Shown: piece after piece, positions 49,520 through 59,170 of the stretch | How positions within the stretch are numbered: the first letter of the stretch is position 1 | Layout of the letters: each line of letters opens with the position of its first letter | NCBI RefSeq assembly: GCF_000969905.1 | Contig: NZ_CP009520.1 | Span: 1,116,001 to 1,180,000 of the forward strand | DNA: 64,000 nt | From: Methanosarcina vacuolata Z-761 | Lineage (GTDB): Archaea; Halobacteriota; Methanosarcinia; Methanosarcinales; Methanosarcinaceae | Direction of reading: 5' to 3' | Translations under genes and position numbers: made by a program | Notes under the pieces: model-generated | What the model was told of the DNA's origin: nothing | The model's input: the letters and a program-made list of their open reading frames with translations, nothing else | The model's database searches: none

Positions 49520-52345
49520 ATGTCGCTATCTCTACACTACATATATCTTATTCTTATTGCAATGTTGCTCGGAGCGTTGCTTCCAACAGCCGGATGTCTT
49601 CCGGAAAGTGAAGCTGTATCCGCAGACCAGAATAACATCACGATGTTAAACTTGACATACTACACAGAACAGCTACCGCCCTATAACTATATGGACAACG
49701 GTACGCTAAAAGGAATTTCCATTGATCTCCTTGAAGCGGTCACCGAGAAGATGGGAAAAAAAGTGACACGGGAAGAGATAAAACTCGTTCCCTGGACTGA
49801 GGGATATAAGACTGTTCTCACACAGAACAATACCGTACTCTTTACTACCGTGAGAGTTCCTGAACGTGAGCAGTCTTTCAAATGGGTAGGACCCATCTAT
49901 ACGTATACCAATGTCCTTTTCGCCAGGCCGGATAGGGGAATAACAATAGAGAGACCTGAAGATCTGAACAGGTACAGGATCGGAGTAATCGTCGACGATA
50001 TCGCTGTTCAGCAGCTGCTCGATGCCGGTGTGAATGAAAGCCAGCTAGTGCAGGAGACGAATGCATCCGTAATTGTCGAAAAACTCGATAACGGCGAGAT
50101 CGATCTGTGGGCTTACCCGGAGGCTGCGGGCCGGTACATCACCGAACAGGTTACCGGAAATTCGTACTCGTTCAGAGTTGTTTATACATTACCGGACCGG
50201 GAGGGCTACTATGTATTCAACAAGAACACTTCGGATTCAACTGTTATGTCTTTCCAGCAGGCCCTCGATGCCGTTAAACAGGAGAAAGACGCCACAGGCA
50301 TTAGCACTTATGAGCGGATCCTCGGGAAGTATATCTCATCGATCGGCCTTTCTCAGCTCAATTATCTGACCGAAGAGTGGGCACCTTTCAATTACCAGAA
50401 GGATGAAAATGTCACCGGGATCTCTGTCGAAATACTCGAGGCAGTTTTCAAAAACATAGGAGTTAACCTCTCACGGGCAGATGTCCGCATTGTTCCCCTG
50501 GAAGAAGGTTTCCAGACCGCGCAGAACAACACAAGTACCGTGCTTTTTTCAATTGCTTGCACACCCGAACGTGAGCCTCTATATAAGTGGGCAGGACCTT
50601 TTACCAAGGCAAGTTTTATTCTTTATGCACCGGTAAGCAACAATATTACAATATCCTCTCCAGAAGATCTCAATCAGTACCGGATAGGGGTGGTACAGGG
50701 TTCAATCGAAAATAACCTACTCACCAGCCAGGGTGTAACTGCATCGCAGATTGTCAACGGCAAAACCCCAGAAGATCTCCTCCGTATGCTGGAAGAGAGC
50801 CAGATTGACCTGTGGGCAACGGGGGATCTCGCCGGGAGGAATCAGATGCTACAGACCGCAGCTGACCCCAATGCCTATGAGATCGTATATACTCTAAGCG
50901 AAAACGACCTATATTATATCTTCAGCAAGGATGTCCCGGATACACTGGTTAGTGCTTTCCAGCAGACCCTCGAAAACGTGCGAAACCAGAAGGATGCACA
51001 GGGAGTCAGTGATTATGAGCGGATCATCTACAGGAATTTAGGAGCCGGATGCGCCCAGCAGACATTTACGGATGATGCGGTAGTGAAACTCGTAAATATA
51101 ACCTCTGCAGCAGTCGAGAAAAATGCCTCCGAGACTTTCCAGCGCATCAATGCAGGCGAAGCGCCGTACCGAGACGCAAAGGACCCGGCCCTTTATACTT
51201 TCGTGTATGATGAGAATCTGACCATCGTCGCTCATGCAGATAATGTTCAGGTTGTCGGTAAGAATTTCAAGGGTAAGACAGATGTTACCGGTAAACCGTT
51301 CCGTGATGAAATATTAGAAGGAGCACTAAAGAACGGGACTGGATGGGTAGATTATATCTATATGCATCCAGTCCAGATGAACCTGTACTATAAGACCACT
51401 TACTACCGGTTAACTCAGGGAAGCGACGGGAAATCCTACATTGTGTGCAGCGGCAATTACAAACGCTGCGAAAAACAGTCAGAAGGAATGCCAGTTAATA
51501 ACTCCTCTGCATCTCCTGAGGAGCTCGTAGCATTTGTCGAGAAAGCTTTTGAATATGCGCATATACACGGAAAGGAAGCTGCCCTTCGTGAGTTCAACAA
51601 CCAGACCGGCAAATTCGTTGACGGCGAACTCTATATCTTCGCATACGATACAAACGGCACTACGCTGGCTCTACCTTTCCAGCCCGAGATAATCGGAAAT
51701 AACCGGTGGAACATTACTGACGCGAACGGCAACCTATATATCCAGAACCTGATCGACACTGCGCAATCAGGTGGAGGTTTTGTATGGTATCTCTATGCAG
51801 ACCCTGCTGAGAACTTCACCGTTAAACAAAAACTCAGCTACGTGATGAAGGTAGACGATAACTGGATCATAGGGGCCGGAATTTACAATTCATCTGAGAA
51901 TTCGTCAATCGTAACGGTGGGGACAGATCCCCAGATAAGAGAGAGACTGAAATCTTTCGTCGGGGAGGCTATAGACTATGCCAATGAAAGTGGAAAGGAC
52001 GCCGCTATCGCAGAGTTCAATAACCAGAACGGGACGTTTATTCGCGATGGTCTCTACATCTATGCCTTCGATTATAACGGAACGACTCTGGCACTACCCT
52101 ATCAGCCTGAGTTGATCGGAACAGATCTTTCCGGACTCCAGGACCCCTACGGGGTAAATTACACCAGGGTAGAGATCTTCCTGGCGCAGCAGGGAGGGGA
52201 CTTCCTCTTCTACCACTACTACAACCCAGCCCGCAATATGACCCTTGAACCAAAAATGAGCTACGTCCAGAAAGTCGACGATACCTGGTGGCTTGGGGCT
52301 GGGACTTACATAGAGGACCTGAACCAGACCACCCAAACGAGATAA
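49520..52345 (+). CDS. Lipoprotein with two SBP_bac_3 domains and three Cache-like domains
   Basis: The protein is 941 residues. A signal peptide with lipobox TAGC (about 26) leads to two tandem periplasmic-binding-protein type 3 domains (about 42-272 and 280-505): NLTYYTEQLPPYNYMDNG...DLWAYPEA and LNYLTEEWAPFNYQKDEN...DLWATGDL. Three Cache-like modules follow (about 508-660, 663-800, 802-935); the last two share EFNNQ, YDTNGTTLALP/DYNGTTLALP and KVDD-W-GAG. No kinase, MCP or membrane domain follows. It is likely an extracytoplasmic amino-acid or organic-acid sensor. Codon use is visibly more GC-rich than neighbours, suggesting recent transfer. The start lacks a clear ribosome site. Confidence 0.82.
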   Translation: MSLSLHYIYLILIAMLLGALLPTAGCLPESEAVSADQNNITMLNLTYYTEQLPPYNYMDNGTLKGISIDLLEAVTEKMGKKVTREEIKLVPWTEGYKTVLTQNNTVLFTTVRVPEREQSFKWVGPIYTYTNVLFARPDRGITIERPEDLNRYRIGVIVDDIAVQQLLDAGVNESQLVQETNASVIVEKLDNGEIDLWAYPEAAGRYITEQVTGNSYSFRVVYTLPDREGYYVFNKNTSDSTVMSFQQALDAVKQEKDATGISTYERILGKYISSIGLSQLNYLTEEWAPFNYQKDENVTGISVEILEAVFKNIGVNLSRADVRIVPLEEGFQTAQNNTSTVLFSIACTPEREPLYKWAGPFTKASFILYAPVSNNITISSPEDLNQYRIGVVQGSIENNLLTSQGVTASQIVNGKTPEDLLRMLEESQIDLWATGDLAGRNQMLQTAADPNAYEIVYTLSENDLYYIFSKDVPDTLVSAFQQTLENVRNQKDAQGVSDYERIIYRNLGAGCAQQTFTDDAVVKLVNITSAAVEKNASETFQRINAGEAPYRDAKDPALYTFVYDENLTIVAHADNVQVVGKNFKGKTDVTGKPFRDEILEGALKNGTGWVDYIYMHPVQMNLYYKTTYYRLTQGSDGKSYIVCSGNYKRCEKQSEGMPVNNSSASPEELVAFVEKAFEYAHIHGKEAALREFNNQTGKFVDGELYIFAYDTNGTTLALPFQPEIIGNNRWNITDANGNLYIQNLIDTAQSGGGFVWYLYADPAENFTVKQKLSYVMKVDDNWIIGAGIYNSSENSSIVTVGTDPQIRERLKSFVGEAIDYANESGKDAAIAEFNNQNGTFIRDGLYIYAFDYNGTTLALPYQPELIGTDLSGLQDPYGVNYTRVEIFLAQQGGDFLFYHYYNPARNMTLEPKMSYVQKVDDTWWLGAGTYIEDLNQTTQTR

Positions 52346-52440
52346 CCAATAAAGCTATCGAAGGTATAAAAATAACAGAAGAAAATGATGCAAGAGAAGA
52401 ACTCATCCAAACAGCCAACGGAATCTTTTGCATCATAATA

Positions 52441-52465
52441 CCCCGGGCCCTTCAGTTGTCCGGGG
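52441..52465 (+). terminator. GC-rich hairpin after the SBP/Cache gene
   Basis: CCCCGG (52441-52446) and CCGGGG (52460-52465) form a strong stem about 95 nt after the stop codon, followed by AATTTAT rather than a long T-run. The rest of 52346-52791 has no supported gene. Confidence 0.45.
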
Positions 52466-52791
52466 AATTTATCTGCGTTCTGGATTTATAGGCTGAAGCG
52501 TAAAACCTGTTAAATCTCTAGATTTAATGGGATATAGATCTCCAGAGGTTCCCAAATTAAAAACTTTCCTTTTTGAAGAGAAAATGAGAAGATGCACGAA
52601 CAGGCAGCTCATATTCAAAGCTTAATCCGGGAAAATAGCAGGTTAAACATTAAGCTGCTTCCTTAAGTTACAGAAATGGAAGAGGCAAAAAGGAAATGGT
52701 GGAAGTTTTAGGAATTTCATTATCCAATTTTTAAATAATAAATCCCACACTTCCAAGTTTGACCTTTTATTTTTTCAAATTAAGTGTTGGC

Positions 52792-55137
52792 TTACTTAAC
52801 TGTAATATAACTGGTCTTTTTTACGGTGTTACTACCAGCAGCATTCTTTACCGTTAAGCTCACCGTGTATTTTCCTGCTTTAGTATACCTGTGCGTTGGA
52901 TTATGGGTAGTTGAAGTGCTTTTGTCACCAAAGTTCCAGTACCAGGAAGTGGGTGATCCTGTGCTCTTATCAGTAAACTTCACATTCAAAGGATGTTTTC
53001 CAGTGGTTGGAGATGCAGAAAAAGCAGCAACAGGTTTTGTCACAGTTACAACATTTATGTACTTGGATTTTGTTGCGGTATTACTACCAGCAGCATTCTT
53101 TACTGTTAAACTCACCGTGTATTTTCCTGCTTTAGTATACTTGTGTGTTGGATTCTGGGCTGTCGAATACGTTCCATCTCCGAAACTCCATTTCCAGGAA
53201 ATGGGACTATTTGCGCTCTTATCAGTAAATTTTACTGTTAATGGTGCTTTTCCTGAAGTTGGAGACGCAGAAAAAGCAGCAACAGGTTTTGTCACAGTTA
53301 CAACATTTATGTACTTGGATTTTGTTGCGGTATTACTACCAGCAGCATTCTTTACTGTTAAACTCACCGTGTACTTTCCTGCCTTAGTATACTTGTGCGT
53401 TGGATTCTGGGCTGTCGAATACGTTCCATCTCCGAAACTCCATTTCCAGGAGGTGGGACTATTTGCGCTCTTATCAGCAAATTTTACTGTTAATGGTGCT
53501 TTTCCTGAGGTTGGGGATGCAGAGAAGGCAGCAACCGGGGTTTTGAATATTTTGTTTCCGCTAATTACAGCATTTTGAATATTTTTTATTATGATTCCAG
53601 AAGCGGACCTTGATGTATCCACATTTATTAAGGTGTTATTTTGTATTTTTACAGCACCATTTTTGAAAGAATTCCCATCTATATATATTCCTTCCATTCC
53701 CAGATTTGAGAAAGTATTTTTAGAAATATCTAAGTTTACCCCGTCTATCAGGAACTTCTGATACACTCCTAAGTATGAAAGATCTTTAAAAGTGTTATTG
53801 CTTATTATTATGTTCCTAAAACTCCCTTTGTTTGGAAAATCAATTCCATACGTCCCTTTATTTTGAATATTATTTCTAATTATAAGCTTGTTATCTATTC
53901 CATTTCCTCCCTTATACATGTCACCTGACATACCATTAAACGTGTTATTTTCGTAAATGTGAACCCCATCATTTAAGCTGCCACGTTTAAATATTCCTCC
54001 ATATCCACCATAAATCTCATTATCAGAAAAAGTGGACTGTTGCGTGCCATCTGCAAATGCATAATGTTTTAGAAGTTGCGGGTATATCTTATTTCCAGTT
54101 ACGACAAAATTAATAGTAACAGCATGAGCATCAACTACGTTAGCACCAGTGACCTCCGCCCCTATCAGAGTGTTATCGGCGATAAAAACGTCTCTATCTA
54201 AAGATTTGCGTTCATCTGAATTGCCTGTTATAGTATGCCTGCAATTCTCTATGTGATTACTGGTTATATTTACAAAAGCCGAACCGCTAGCTACATTTAT
54301 ACCATAGCCGCAGTTAGCATGAAGTGAATTATAAATTTCGTTATTATTAACACTCACATTAAAACAGGAATATAGACAAAGATCACCAAATCCGCTATTA
54401 TTGAGATAGGAATTTGTGACTGAACTATCCTTGCAATATTGCAGAACAAGGCCATGATGAATCGTTGAACTACCTGTATCCTCTATCCTTATATTTTTTA
54501 TATTTATCTGAATAGGCCTGTATACTTCAACCTGTACGGTCTCGGACAATTTGTAATCCCTAAGAAGTGGTTGATTTAAAGTAACGACATTTCCATTTAC
54601 ACCTTTAACAGCATACATTTCACCGGTCATTTGATCGGGATAATCCAGAGGACACCACTGAACGTTTTTCCAAATCTTAACCAGGTCGTTCTTGCGAACC
54701 TGGGAAGCATCAGTTAATATAATTTTAGATGAACCTTTTTTAGCGTTAGCAGATAGAGTTGTATTTGCGACAATTGATCCATTGAAAAAAATCTCTCTAT
54801 TCACTTCTTGAGCCATTCCTCTATCCGGAGTTTGAAGGTGGAGGGTTACTTTCCCCTTGCCTATTATGTTCAGACTTTTGCCTGTCTGATATATTTCTTG
54901 TGGGAGATAATAGTCCCCTTTCTGGATAGTTATTGTATCTCCACTTTTTGAGTAATTCAGTGCTGTCTGAATGCAAGCTGAATCGTTTGCGTAATTAGGT
55001 GTATGAAAATAACCTGGTCCATCTGATCCAGCCTGTTTGTCAATTACGATATTTGCCGCCAGAGCTGAAGAGCTACTTAACACAAGAAAAAAAAGAGTTA
55101 GGGTAAATATTGTCATAAGAGTTTTTAAATTTTTCAT
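52792..55137 (-). CDS. Surface parallel beta-helix protein with three PKD domains
   Basis: The protein is 781 residues. A signal peptide (about 1-27, ending ALAA) leads into a right-handed beta-helix/NosD-pectate-lyase-like region (about 28-525) with ACIQTALNYSKSGDTITIQKGDYYLP and repeating short strands (N-x-IENC, SNNTF, ISKNTF). Three PKD domains follow (about 530-781), each with WKWSFGDGTYSTAQNPTH or WYWNFGDKSTSTTHNPTH. PKD 1 and 2 repeat almost exactly over 252 bp at the DNA level. There is no PGF-CTERM. It probably binds or cleaves surface or environmental polysaccharide. The catalytic residues are not identifiable. Confidence 0.85.
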   Translation of the reverse strand: MKNLKTLMTIFTLTLFFLVLSSSSALAANIVIDKQAGSDGPGYFHTPNYANDSACIQTALNYSKSGDTITIQKGDYYLPQEIYQTGKSLNIIGKGKVTLHLQTPDRGMAQEVNREIFFNGSIVANTTLSANAKKGSSKIILTDASQVRKNDLVKIWKNVQWCPLDYPDQMTGEMYAVKGVNGNVVTLNQPLLRDYKLSETVQVEVYRPIQINIKNIRIEDTGSSTIHHGLVLQYCKDSSVTNSYLNNSGFGDLCLYSCFNVSVNNNEIYNSLHANCGYGINVASGSAFVNITSNHIENCRHTITGNSDERKSLDRDVFIADNTLIGAEVTGANVVDAHAVTINFVVTGNKIYPQLLKHYAFADGTQQSTFSDNEIYGGYGGIFKRGSLNDGVHIYENNTFNGMSGDMYKGGNGIDNKLIIRNNIQNKGTYGIDFPNKGSFRNIIISNNTFKDLSYLGVYQKFLIDGVNLDISKNTFSNLGMEGIYIDGNSFKNGAVKIQNNTLINVDTSRSASGIIIKNIQNAVISGNKIFKTPVAAFSASPTSGKAPLTVKFADKSANSPTSWKWSFGDGTYSTAQNPTHKYTKAGKYTVSLTVKNAAGSNTATKSKYINVVTVTKPVAAFSASPTSGKAPLTVKFTDKSANSPISWKWSFGDGTYSTAQNPTHKYTKAGKYTVSLTVKNAAGSNTATKSKYINVVTVTKPVAAFSASPTTGKHPLNVKFTDKSTGSPTSWYWNFGDKSTSTTHNPTHRYTKAGKYTVSLTVKNAAGSNTVKKTSYITVK

Positions 55138-55599
55138 TCGAGCATTCTCCTAAACTTGTTTAACTTAGATTGTGCCTTAAAATCAAATTTGGTTCTATAA
55201 TTAGGATAAGACTTGCATACTTGAACTGAAAAAACAGTAGCGTTAAACCGTTAAATATCTAAAGTGTAAATTTAAACCATTATGCCTAATGTCTTTGATT
55301 TTATACCTCGAGTACGTAAATCATATAAAATATATTAAGGTCAATATATGCCTGAATTTCGAAAAAGTTTACATCTGAATTTAAAGTTAATATTACCCAT
55401 TATCCAGTGTAGAAATGATTTGAATTTTAATACAACCTCCAAGAGCGTGTTTTAAAAATAATTTGAGCATGCAATCGAATAAAGGGCAATATTTGCCATA
55501 AATATATAAACTAAACTTTTCCGAAGTTAAGTTCACAACATTGACTTTAAGAATGTACTGGTCCTATAAACTTAGATGAATATATAAAATCAGATAGAT

Positions 55600-55790
55600 T
55601 AAGATTCTGATCTACGATCCCTAGATTATGGATTGCTGGACTAAAATACTGAACTAGCAGGTGAAAAAAATGTCATCTAATCAAATTTAATATTCGAAGT
55701 CTAGAGACTTAGATCATGAAGATGTGTTCGAAGGATTATAACCAATTTGAAAATCTGTTCTTATCTGCAGGTTATTGGTAATCTGAAAAA
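55600..55790. mobile_element. Decayed relative of MITE family A
   Basis: Blocks such as GAACTAGCAGG, TCTAATCAAATTTAATATT and GGATTATAACCAATTTGAAA correspond in order to GAACTTGCAGG, TTCAATCAAACTCAATATTT and GGATTATAACCAATTACAAA in the two good MITE A copies. Ends and duplications are no longer recognisable. Confidence 0.55.
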
Positions 55791-55800
55791 CGAGGTAAGA

Positions 55801-55833
55801 AGCCACTAAGTCTTTAGCTTAGTGGTAGTTCAC
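55801..55833 (+). mobile_element. Right-end hairpin remnant of an IS200/IS605-type element
   Basis: CCACTAAG and CTTAGTGG (55803-55810 and 55818-55825) form a perfect 8-bp stem with loop TCTTTAG, followed by TAGTTCAC. GAAGCC-hairpin-TAGTTCAC is the usual right end of IS605/IS1341 elements. No tnpA or tnpB remains nearby, so only the end is left. Confidence 0.55.
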
Positions 55834-55926
55834 GCTACAGGAAAACTGCGAGAAAGGCACATATTAAGGCAGAGAACCGCTGCAATAACTATAGCCCTTA
55901 ACATAAATATTTGCATTTACTTTATA

Positions 55927-55993
55927 GTCACGGAAAGCACGGAAGAATTATACCCCTATTTTCTTTATTCTGTGTTTTCCACGCTTTCTGTGA
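55927..55993. repeat. Fragment of CACGGAA-type repeat (MITE D core)
   Basis: CACGGAAAGCACGGAAGAA and TTCTGTGTTTTCCACGCTTT are inverted runs that match the core of MITE D. Termini are not present. The surrounding 55138-56094 spacer otherwise holds no supported gene. Confidence 0.5.
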
Positions 55994-56094
55994 TTAACCT
56001 TTCACTTAAGATTGGTGAATAAATTTAAATTATGAAAAAGTTTAAATTGCGAAGAAATTTTGGTTCTTGACTATAAAAACACCGGCTTTTCCAC

Positions 56095-57528
56095 TCATCG
56101 CACTTCGTCCGCACACTCTTCTTCCCTTCTCTTTTCGGCATATGCTGCCAATTCCGCCGGTACAGGTGCGGTGAAAGTATCGGTAGCTTCCATAATCGCA
56201 TTGGTGATTCTGTCCAGCAATTCCATAGCCCCTCTGTACCCTACAGTAAGTATGCGCTGTGCACCGACTCTGTCATGTATTGGCAGGCCGACCCTTACAA
56301 GAGGGATATCCCGGGATTTTGCAATGTATCTCCCGTTGGAATTTCCGATCAGGATTTCCGGATTACATTGGCTGACTGCATCGTTAAGAGTGTCAAAATC
56401 AATTCCATTCAGAACCACAGGTTCGAGTTCCGGGTTTATTTTTTCAACTATTTGCCTGATTTTTGCTTCAAAGTCCTTGCTTTTACTTCCTGTAGCTATC
56501 AGAACCGGGTTCATCCCAAGTTCCAGCATGAAGGTTGTTAGGCTAAATACAAAATCAGGATCTCCATAAACTGCGGCTTTTACCCCATACAGGTACTTGT
56601 GCACATCAACCATAGCATCGAGTAGCCTGCCCCTTTCTTTTAGATATTTTACAGGAATCGGACAGCCTAGAATTTTGACCATCTCGGTGAAGAAACTGTC
56701 AGTATTTGAAAGCCCAACTGGGATCGGAACACTATACCCAGGCACGTCGTGTGATTCTTCCAGATATTTAACTGCTAAGTTCCTACTAACTATGCCCAGG
56801 CCCAGGCTTGCCTGACTGTTTGGCATATCAGCAATTTCGGAAAGTGGGGTACCACCCGGTGAAATTTTCGGCAGGTCTTCTCTTAGCGGAGCATCGAAAG
56901 TTTCGGAGATATCAGGCAGGAAAATATAATCGCCAGCCATAACCTCAAAGATCTCTTTGAGTTCGCGTACATCGGCAGGGGAGAGGCTTTCAACAGGGAT
57001 GACGTTAAGTTTTTCATTCTGGACTTTTACGGCGCTTTCTTCCCCAGGTCTTTCCGCAAATTTCCTGACAACTGCGTCCAGGGCTTTTATATACCCGCTT
57101 ACATGGCTTTCCCCATAGCTAGGAGTGGAAACCGGAATAATTATAATATCTTTCTCAGGGTCGTCTCCTATTCCTTCCTCTTCTTTAAACTCACGGATAA
57201 TTGCAGGTACATCGTCTCCAATTGTTTCGGCCAGACAGGTAGTAGCAACTCCAATTACTTTCGGGTTGTACCTGTTAATCACATTTCTCAATCCTTTTTT
57301 CAGGTTTTCCCGGCCTCCGTATACTGCTCCTTTTTCACTGAGCGAGCTTGATGCAATATCCACAGGTTCCCTGAAGTGGTGGGCAAGAAGCAGACGCATA
57401 TAGGTGCTGCAGCCCTGAGAACCGTGGTAGAGAACCATAGTATTCTCAATTCCCTTAAAAGCAAGGGCACTTCCCATGGGCTGGCACATAACACAGGGGT
57501 TCACAGTTGCATAGTTTCTTTTCGTCAT
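56095..57528 (-). CDS. nifN: NifN, FeMo-cofactor scaffold subunit
   Basis: The protein is 477 residues, the beta-like subunit of the NifEN scaffold. It has NPCVMCQPMGSALAFKGIE, HGSQGCSTYMRLLLAHHF, VATTCLAETIGDDVPAII and the C-terminal VRVGLPIHDRVGAQRIL. The ATG follows GAGGAGG by 7 nt, and that site overlaps the nifE stop. It is the last gene of the operon. NifEN receives NifB-co and matures it to FeMo-co. Confidence 0.95.
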   Translation of the reverse strand: MTKRNYATVNPCVMCQPMGSALAFKGIENTMVLYHGSQGCSTYMRLLLAHHFREPVDIASSSLSEKGAVYGGRENLKKGLRNVINRYNPKVIGVATTCLAETIGDDVPAIIREFKEEEGIGDDPEKDIIIIPVSTPSYGESHVSGYIKALDAVVRKFAERPGEESAVKVQNEKLNVIPVESLSPADVRELKEIFEVMAGDYIFLPDISETFDAPLREDLPKISPGGTPLSEIADMPNSQASLGLGIVSRNLAVKYLEESHDVPGYSVPIPVGLSNTDSFFTEMVKILGCPIPVKYLKERGRLLDAMVDVHKYLYGVKAAVYGDPDFVFSLTTFMLELGMNPVLIATGSKSKDFEAKIRQIVEKINPELEPVVLNGIDFDTLNDAVSQCNPEILIGNSNGRYIAKSRDIPLVRVGLPIHDRVGAQRILTVGYRGAMELLDRITNAIMEATDTFTAPVPAELAAYAEKRREEECADEVR

Positions 57529-57540
57529 CTCAATGCCTCC

Positions 57541-59097
57541 TCATACCTGACTCTCAACTGCAGCCTCGGATTTCTGGTGCAAAAATTCAGGTTTCAGGAG
57601 CATGCCTTTACACTCTTTTGCGCAATTTTCTCTGGAAATCCTTTCTTCTACTGCCACTTTCTTTATTCTGCCTGATTTCTTCTCTGATTCCATTGCTTCG
57701 GGTATCAATTCCCGCTGCCTGACGGCCTTCCATACAGGGCTGCTGATGGAAGCATCCACTTCCCTCGCAAAGTTTACAAAGCCGTCAAAACCTTCGAACT
57801 CCACCACCCTGTCGTGATTGAAGTCACAGAAAGCGATGCCCAACTTGTATGCAATAAATCTCTCCTTTACGCCTGCAACCATCAGGTCCGCTTTCTGTCT
57901 AATGAGCAGTTCGGCAAGTTCAAGGGGGTTCGCATCGTCAACAATGACCGTTCCATCCCTTACCGAATAACTGATTTGCTCGTAATCCTCTTTTTTCCCG
58001 GTCTGAGTCCCGATAATAACGACTTCCATACCAAGTTCGTCAAAACCTTTGATAAGCGTGAGAGCTTTTGCAGGCCCTCCCATGTAAATGGCGGCCTTCT
58101 TTCCTTTGACCCTTTCCCGAACTCTGGAAATTTCAGGCATGATACGGTTTATTTCAGCTTCCAGGATTTGTTCTGCCCTTTCTTTCATCTTTTCGGAACC
58201 AAAATAATCCGCAGTTCTTCGCAAGGCTAAGGAAATATCTTCAATTCCGAAGAAACTTGCATTTAAATAGGGAATTCCGTATTCCGCCTGCATCCATTTT
58301 GCAAGATAGGTCATGGACCCACTGCACTGGACAAGGTTAAGGTCAGCTTCAGCTGCTCTTGATATGGCTTTTGTGGTTGAGTCCCCTGTCAGTGAGACTA
58401 TAACCTCAATTCCCATCTGCTCAAAGAGAGGCTTTACGAGCCAGACATCTCCGGCTACGTTAAAATCCCCTAAAATGTTAATCTTTGGCTTTATGGTTTC
58501 AGGAACTCTGGGGCCTTTCTTCTTAATATCCTCTTCTGAAGGCCTTTTGATCAACCTTTTTAAAGCGTCACAGGCAGCTTTGTATCCGTCGGATTTGTTG
58601 CCTTTGAATCCTTCGGATTTTACGGGAATTACAGGAATGTTGTGCTTCTGGCTTGCGGTTTTGCATACGGACTCAAGGTCGTCCCCTATAATTCCGACTA
58701 TGCACGTGGAATACACAAAAACAACAGGAGGGTGATAGAGCCCTACCAGTTCGTCTATTGCGCTGGAGAGTTTTTTCTCTCCTCCGAATACCACGTCGAG
58801 CTCTTTCATATCCGTGCTGAAGCTGGTGCGGTTCGTTTCAATCCCGCTGGATTTTGCACCTCTTATGTCCCATGTATAGCCTGCGCAGCCAATTGGGCCA
58901 TGGACAAGATGGACAGCATCTGTTACAGGGTTTAAGACAACCCTGGCCCCGGAATAAACGCAGGCTCGCTGACTGATAGCTCCAGCAAGAGAATTATTAT
59001 CGCAGGCAAGGGGAATTTCCTGCCCCTTTTCCTGTTTTCTGGTAATATATGGCTTCCTTTCTTCGAGAGTATCCACTATTCCAATTTTCTCTTTCAT
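57541..59097 (-). CDS. nifE: NifE, FeMo-cofactor scaffold subunit
   Basis: I choose the ATG at 59097 with GAGGGGAG about 8 nt before it (518 residues); an upstream GTG at 59106 overlaps the ribosome site. Motifs are QRACVYSGARVVLNPVTDAVHLVHGPIGC (given as RACVYSGARVV and HGPIGCAGYTW), STCIVGIIGDD and MYMGGPAKA. It is the alpha-like subunit of NifEN. It lies 73 nt after nifK. Confidence 0.95.
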   Translation of the reverse strand: MKEKIGIVDTLEERKPYITRKQEKGQEIPLACDNNSLAGAISQRACVYSGARVVLNPVTDAVHLVHGPIGCAGYTWDIRGAKSSGIETNRTSFSTDMKELDVVFGGEKKLSSAIDELVGLYHPPVVFVYSTCIVGIIGDDLESVCKTASQKHNIPVIPVKSEGFKGNKSDGYKAACDALKRLIKRPSEEDIKKKGPRVPETIKPKINILGDFNVAGDVWLVKPLFEQMGIEVIVSLTGDSTTKAISRAAEADLNLVQCSGSMTYLAKWMQAEYGIPYLNASFFGIEDISLALRRTADYFGSEKMKERAEQILEAEINRIMPEISRVRERVKGKKAAIYMGGPAKALTLIKGFDELGMEVVIIGTQTGKKEDYEQISYSVRDGTVIVDDANPLELAELLIRQKADLMVAGVKERFIAYKLGIAFCDFNHDRVVEFEGFDGFVNFAREVDASISSPVWKAVRQRELIPEAMESEKKSGRIKKVAVEERISRENCAKECKGMLLKPEFLHQKSEAAVESQV

Positions 59098-59170
59098 TTC
59101 CTTCACTCCCCTCTGCTATGGTTTTCAGGTTTGCAGCGGCAGTTATCCAATTAACCTTTTGAAAAAGGGT

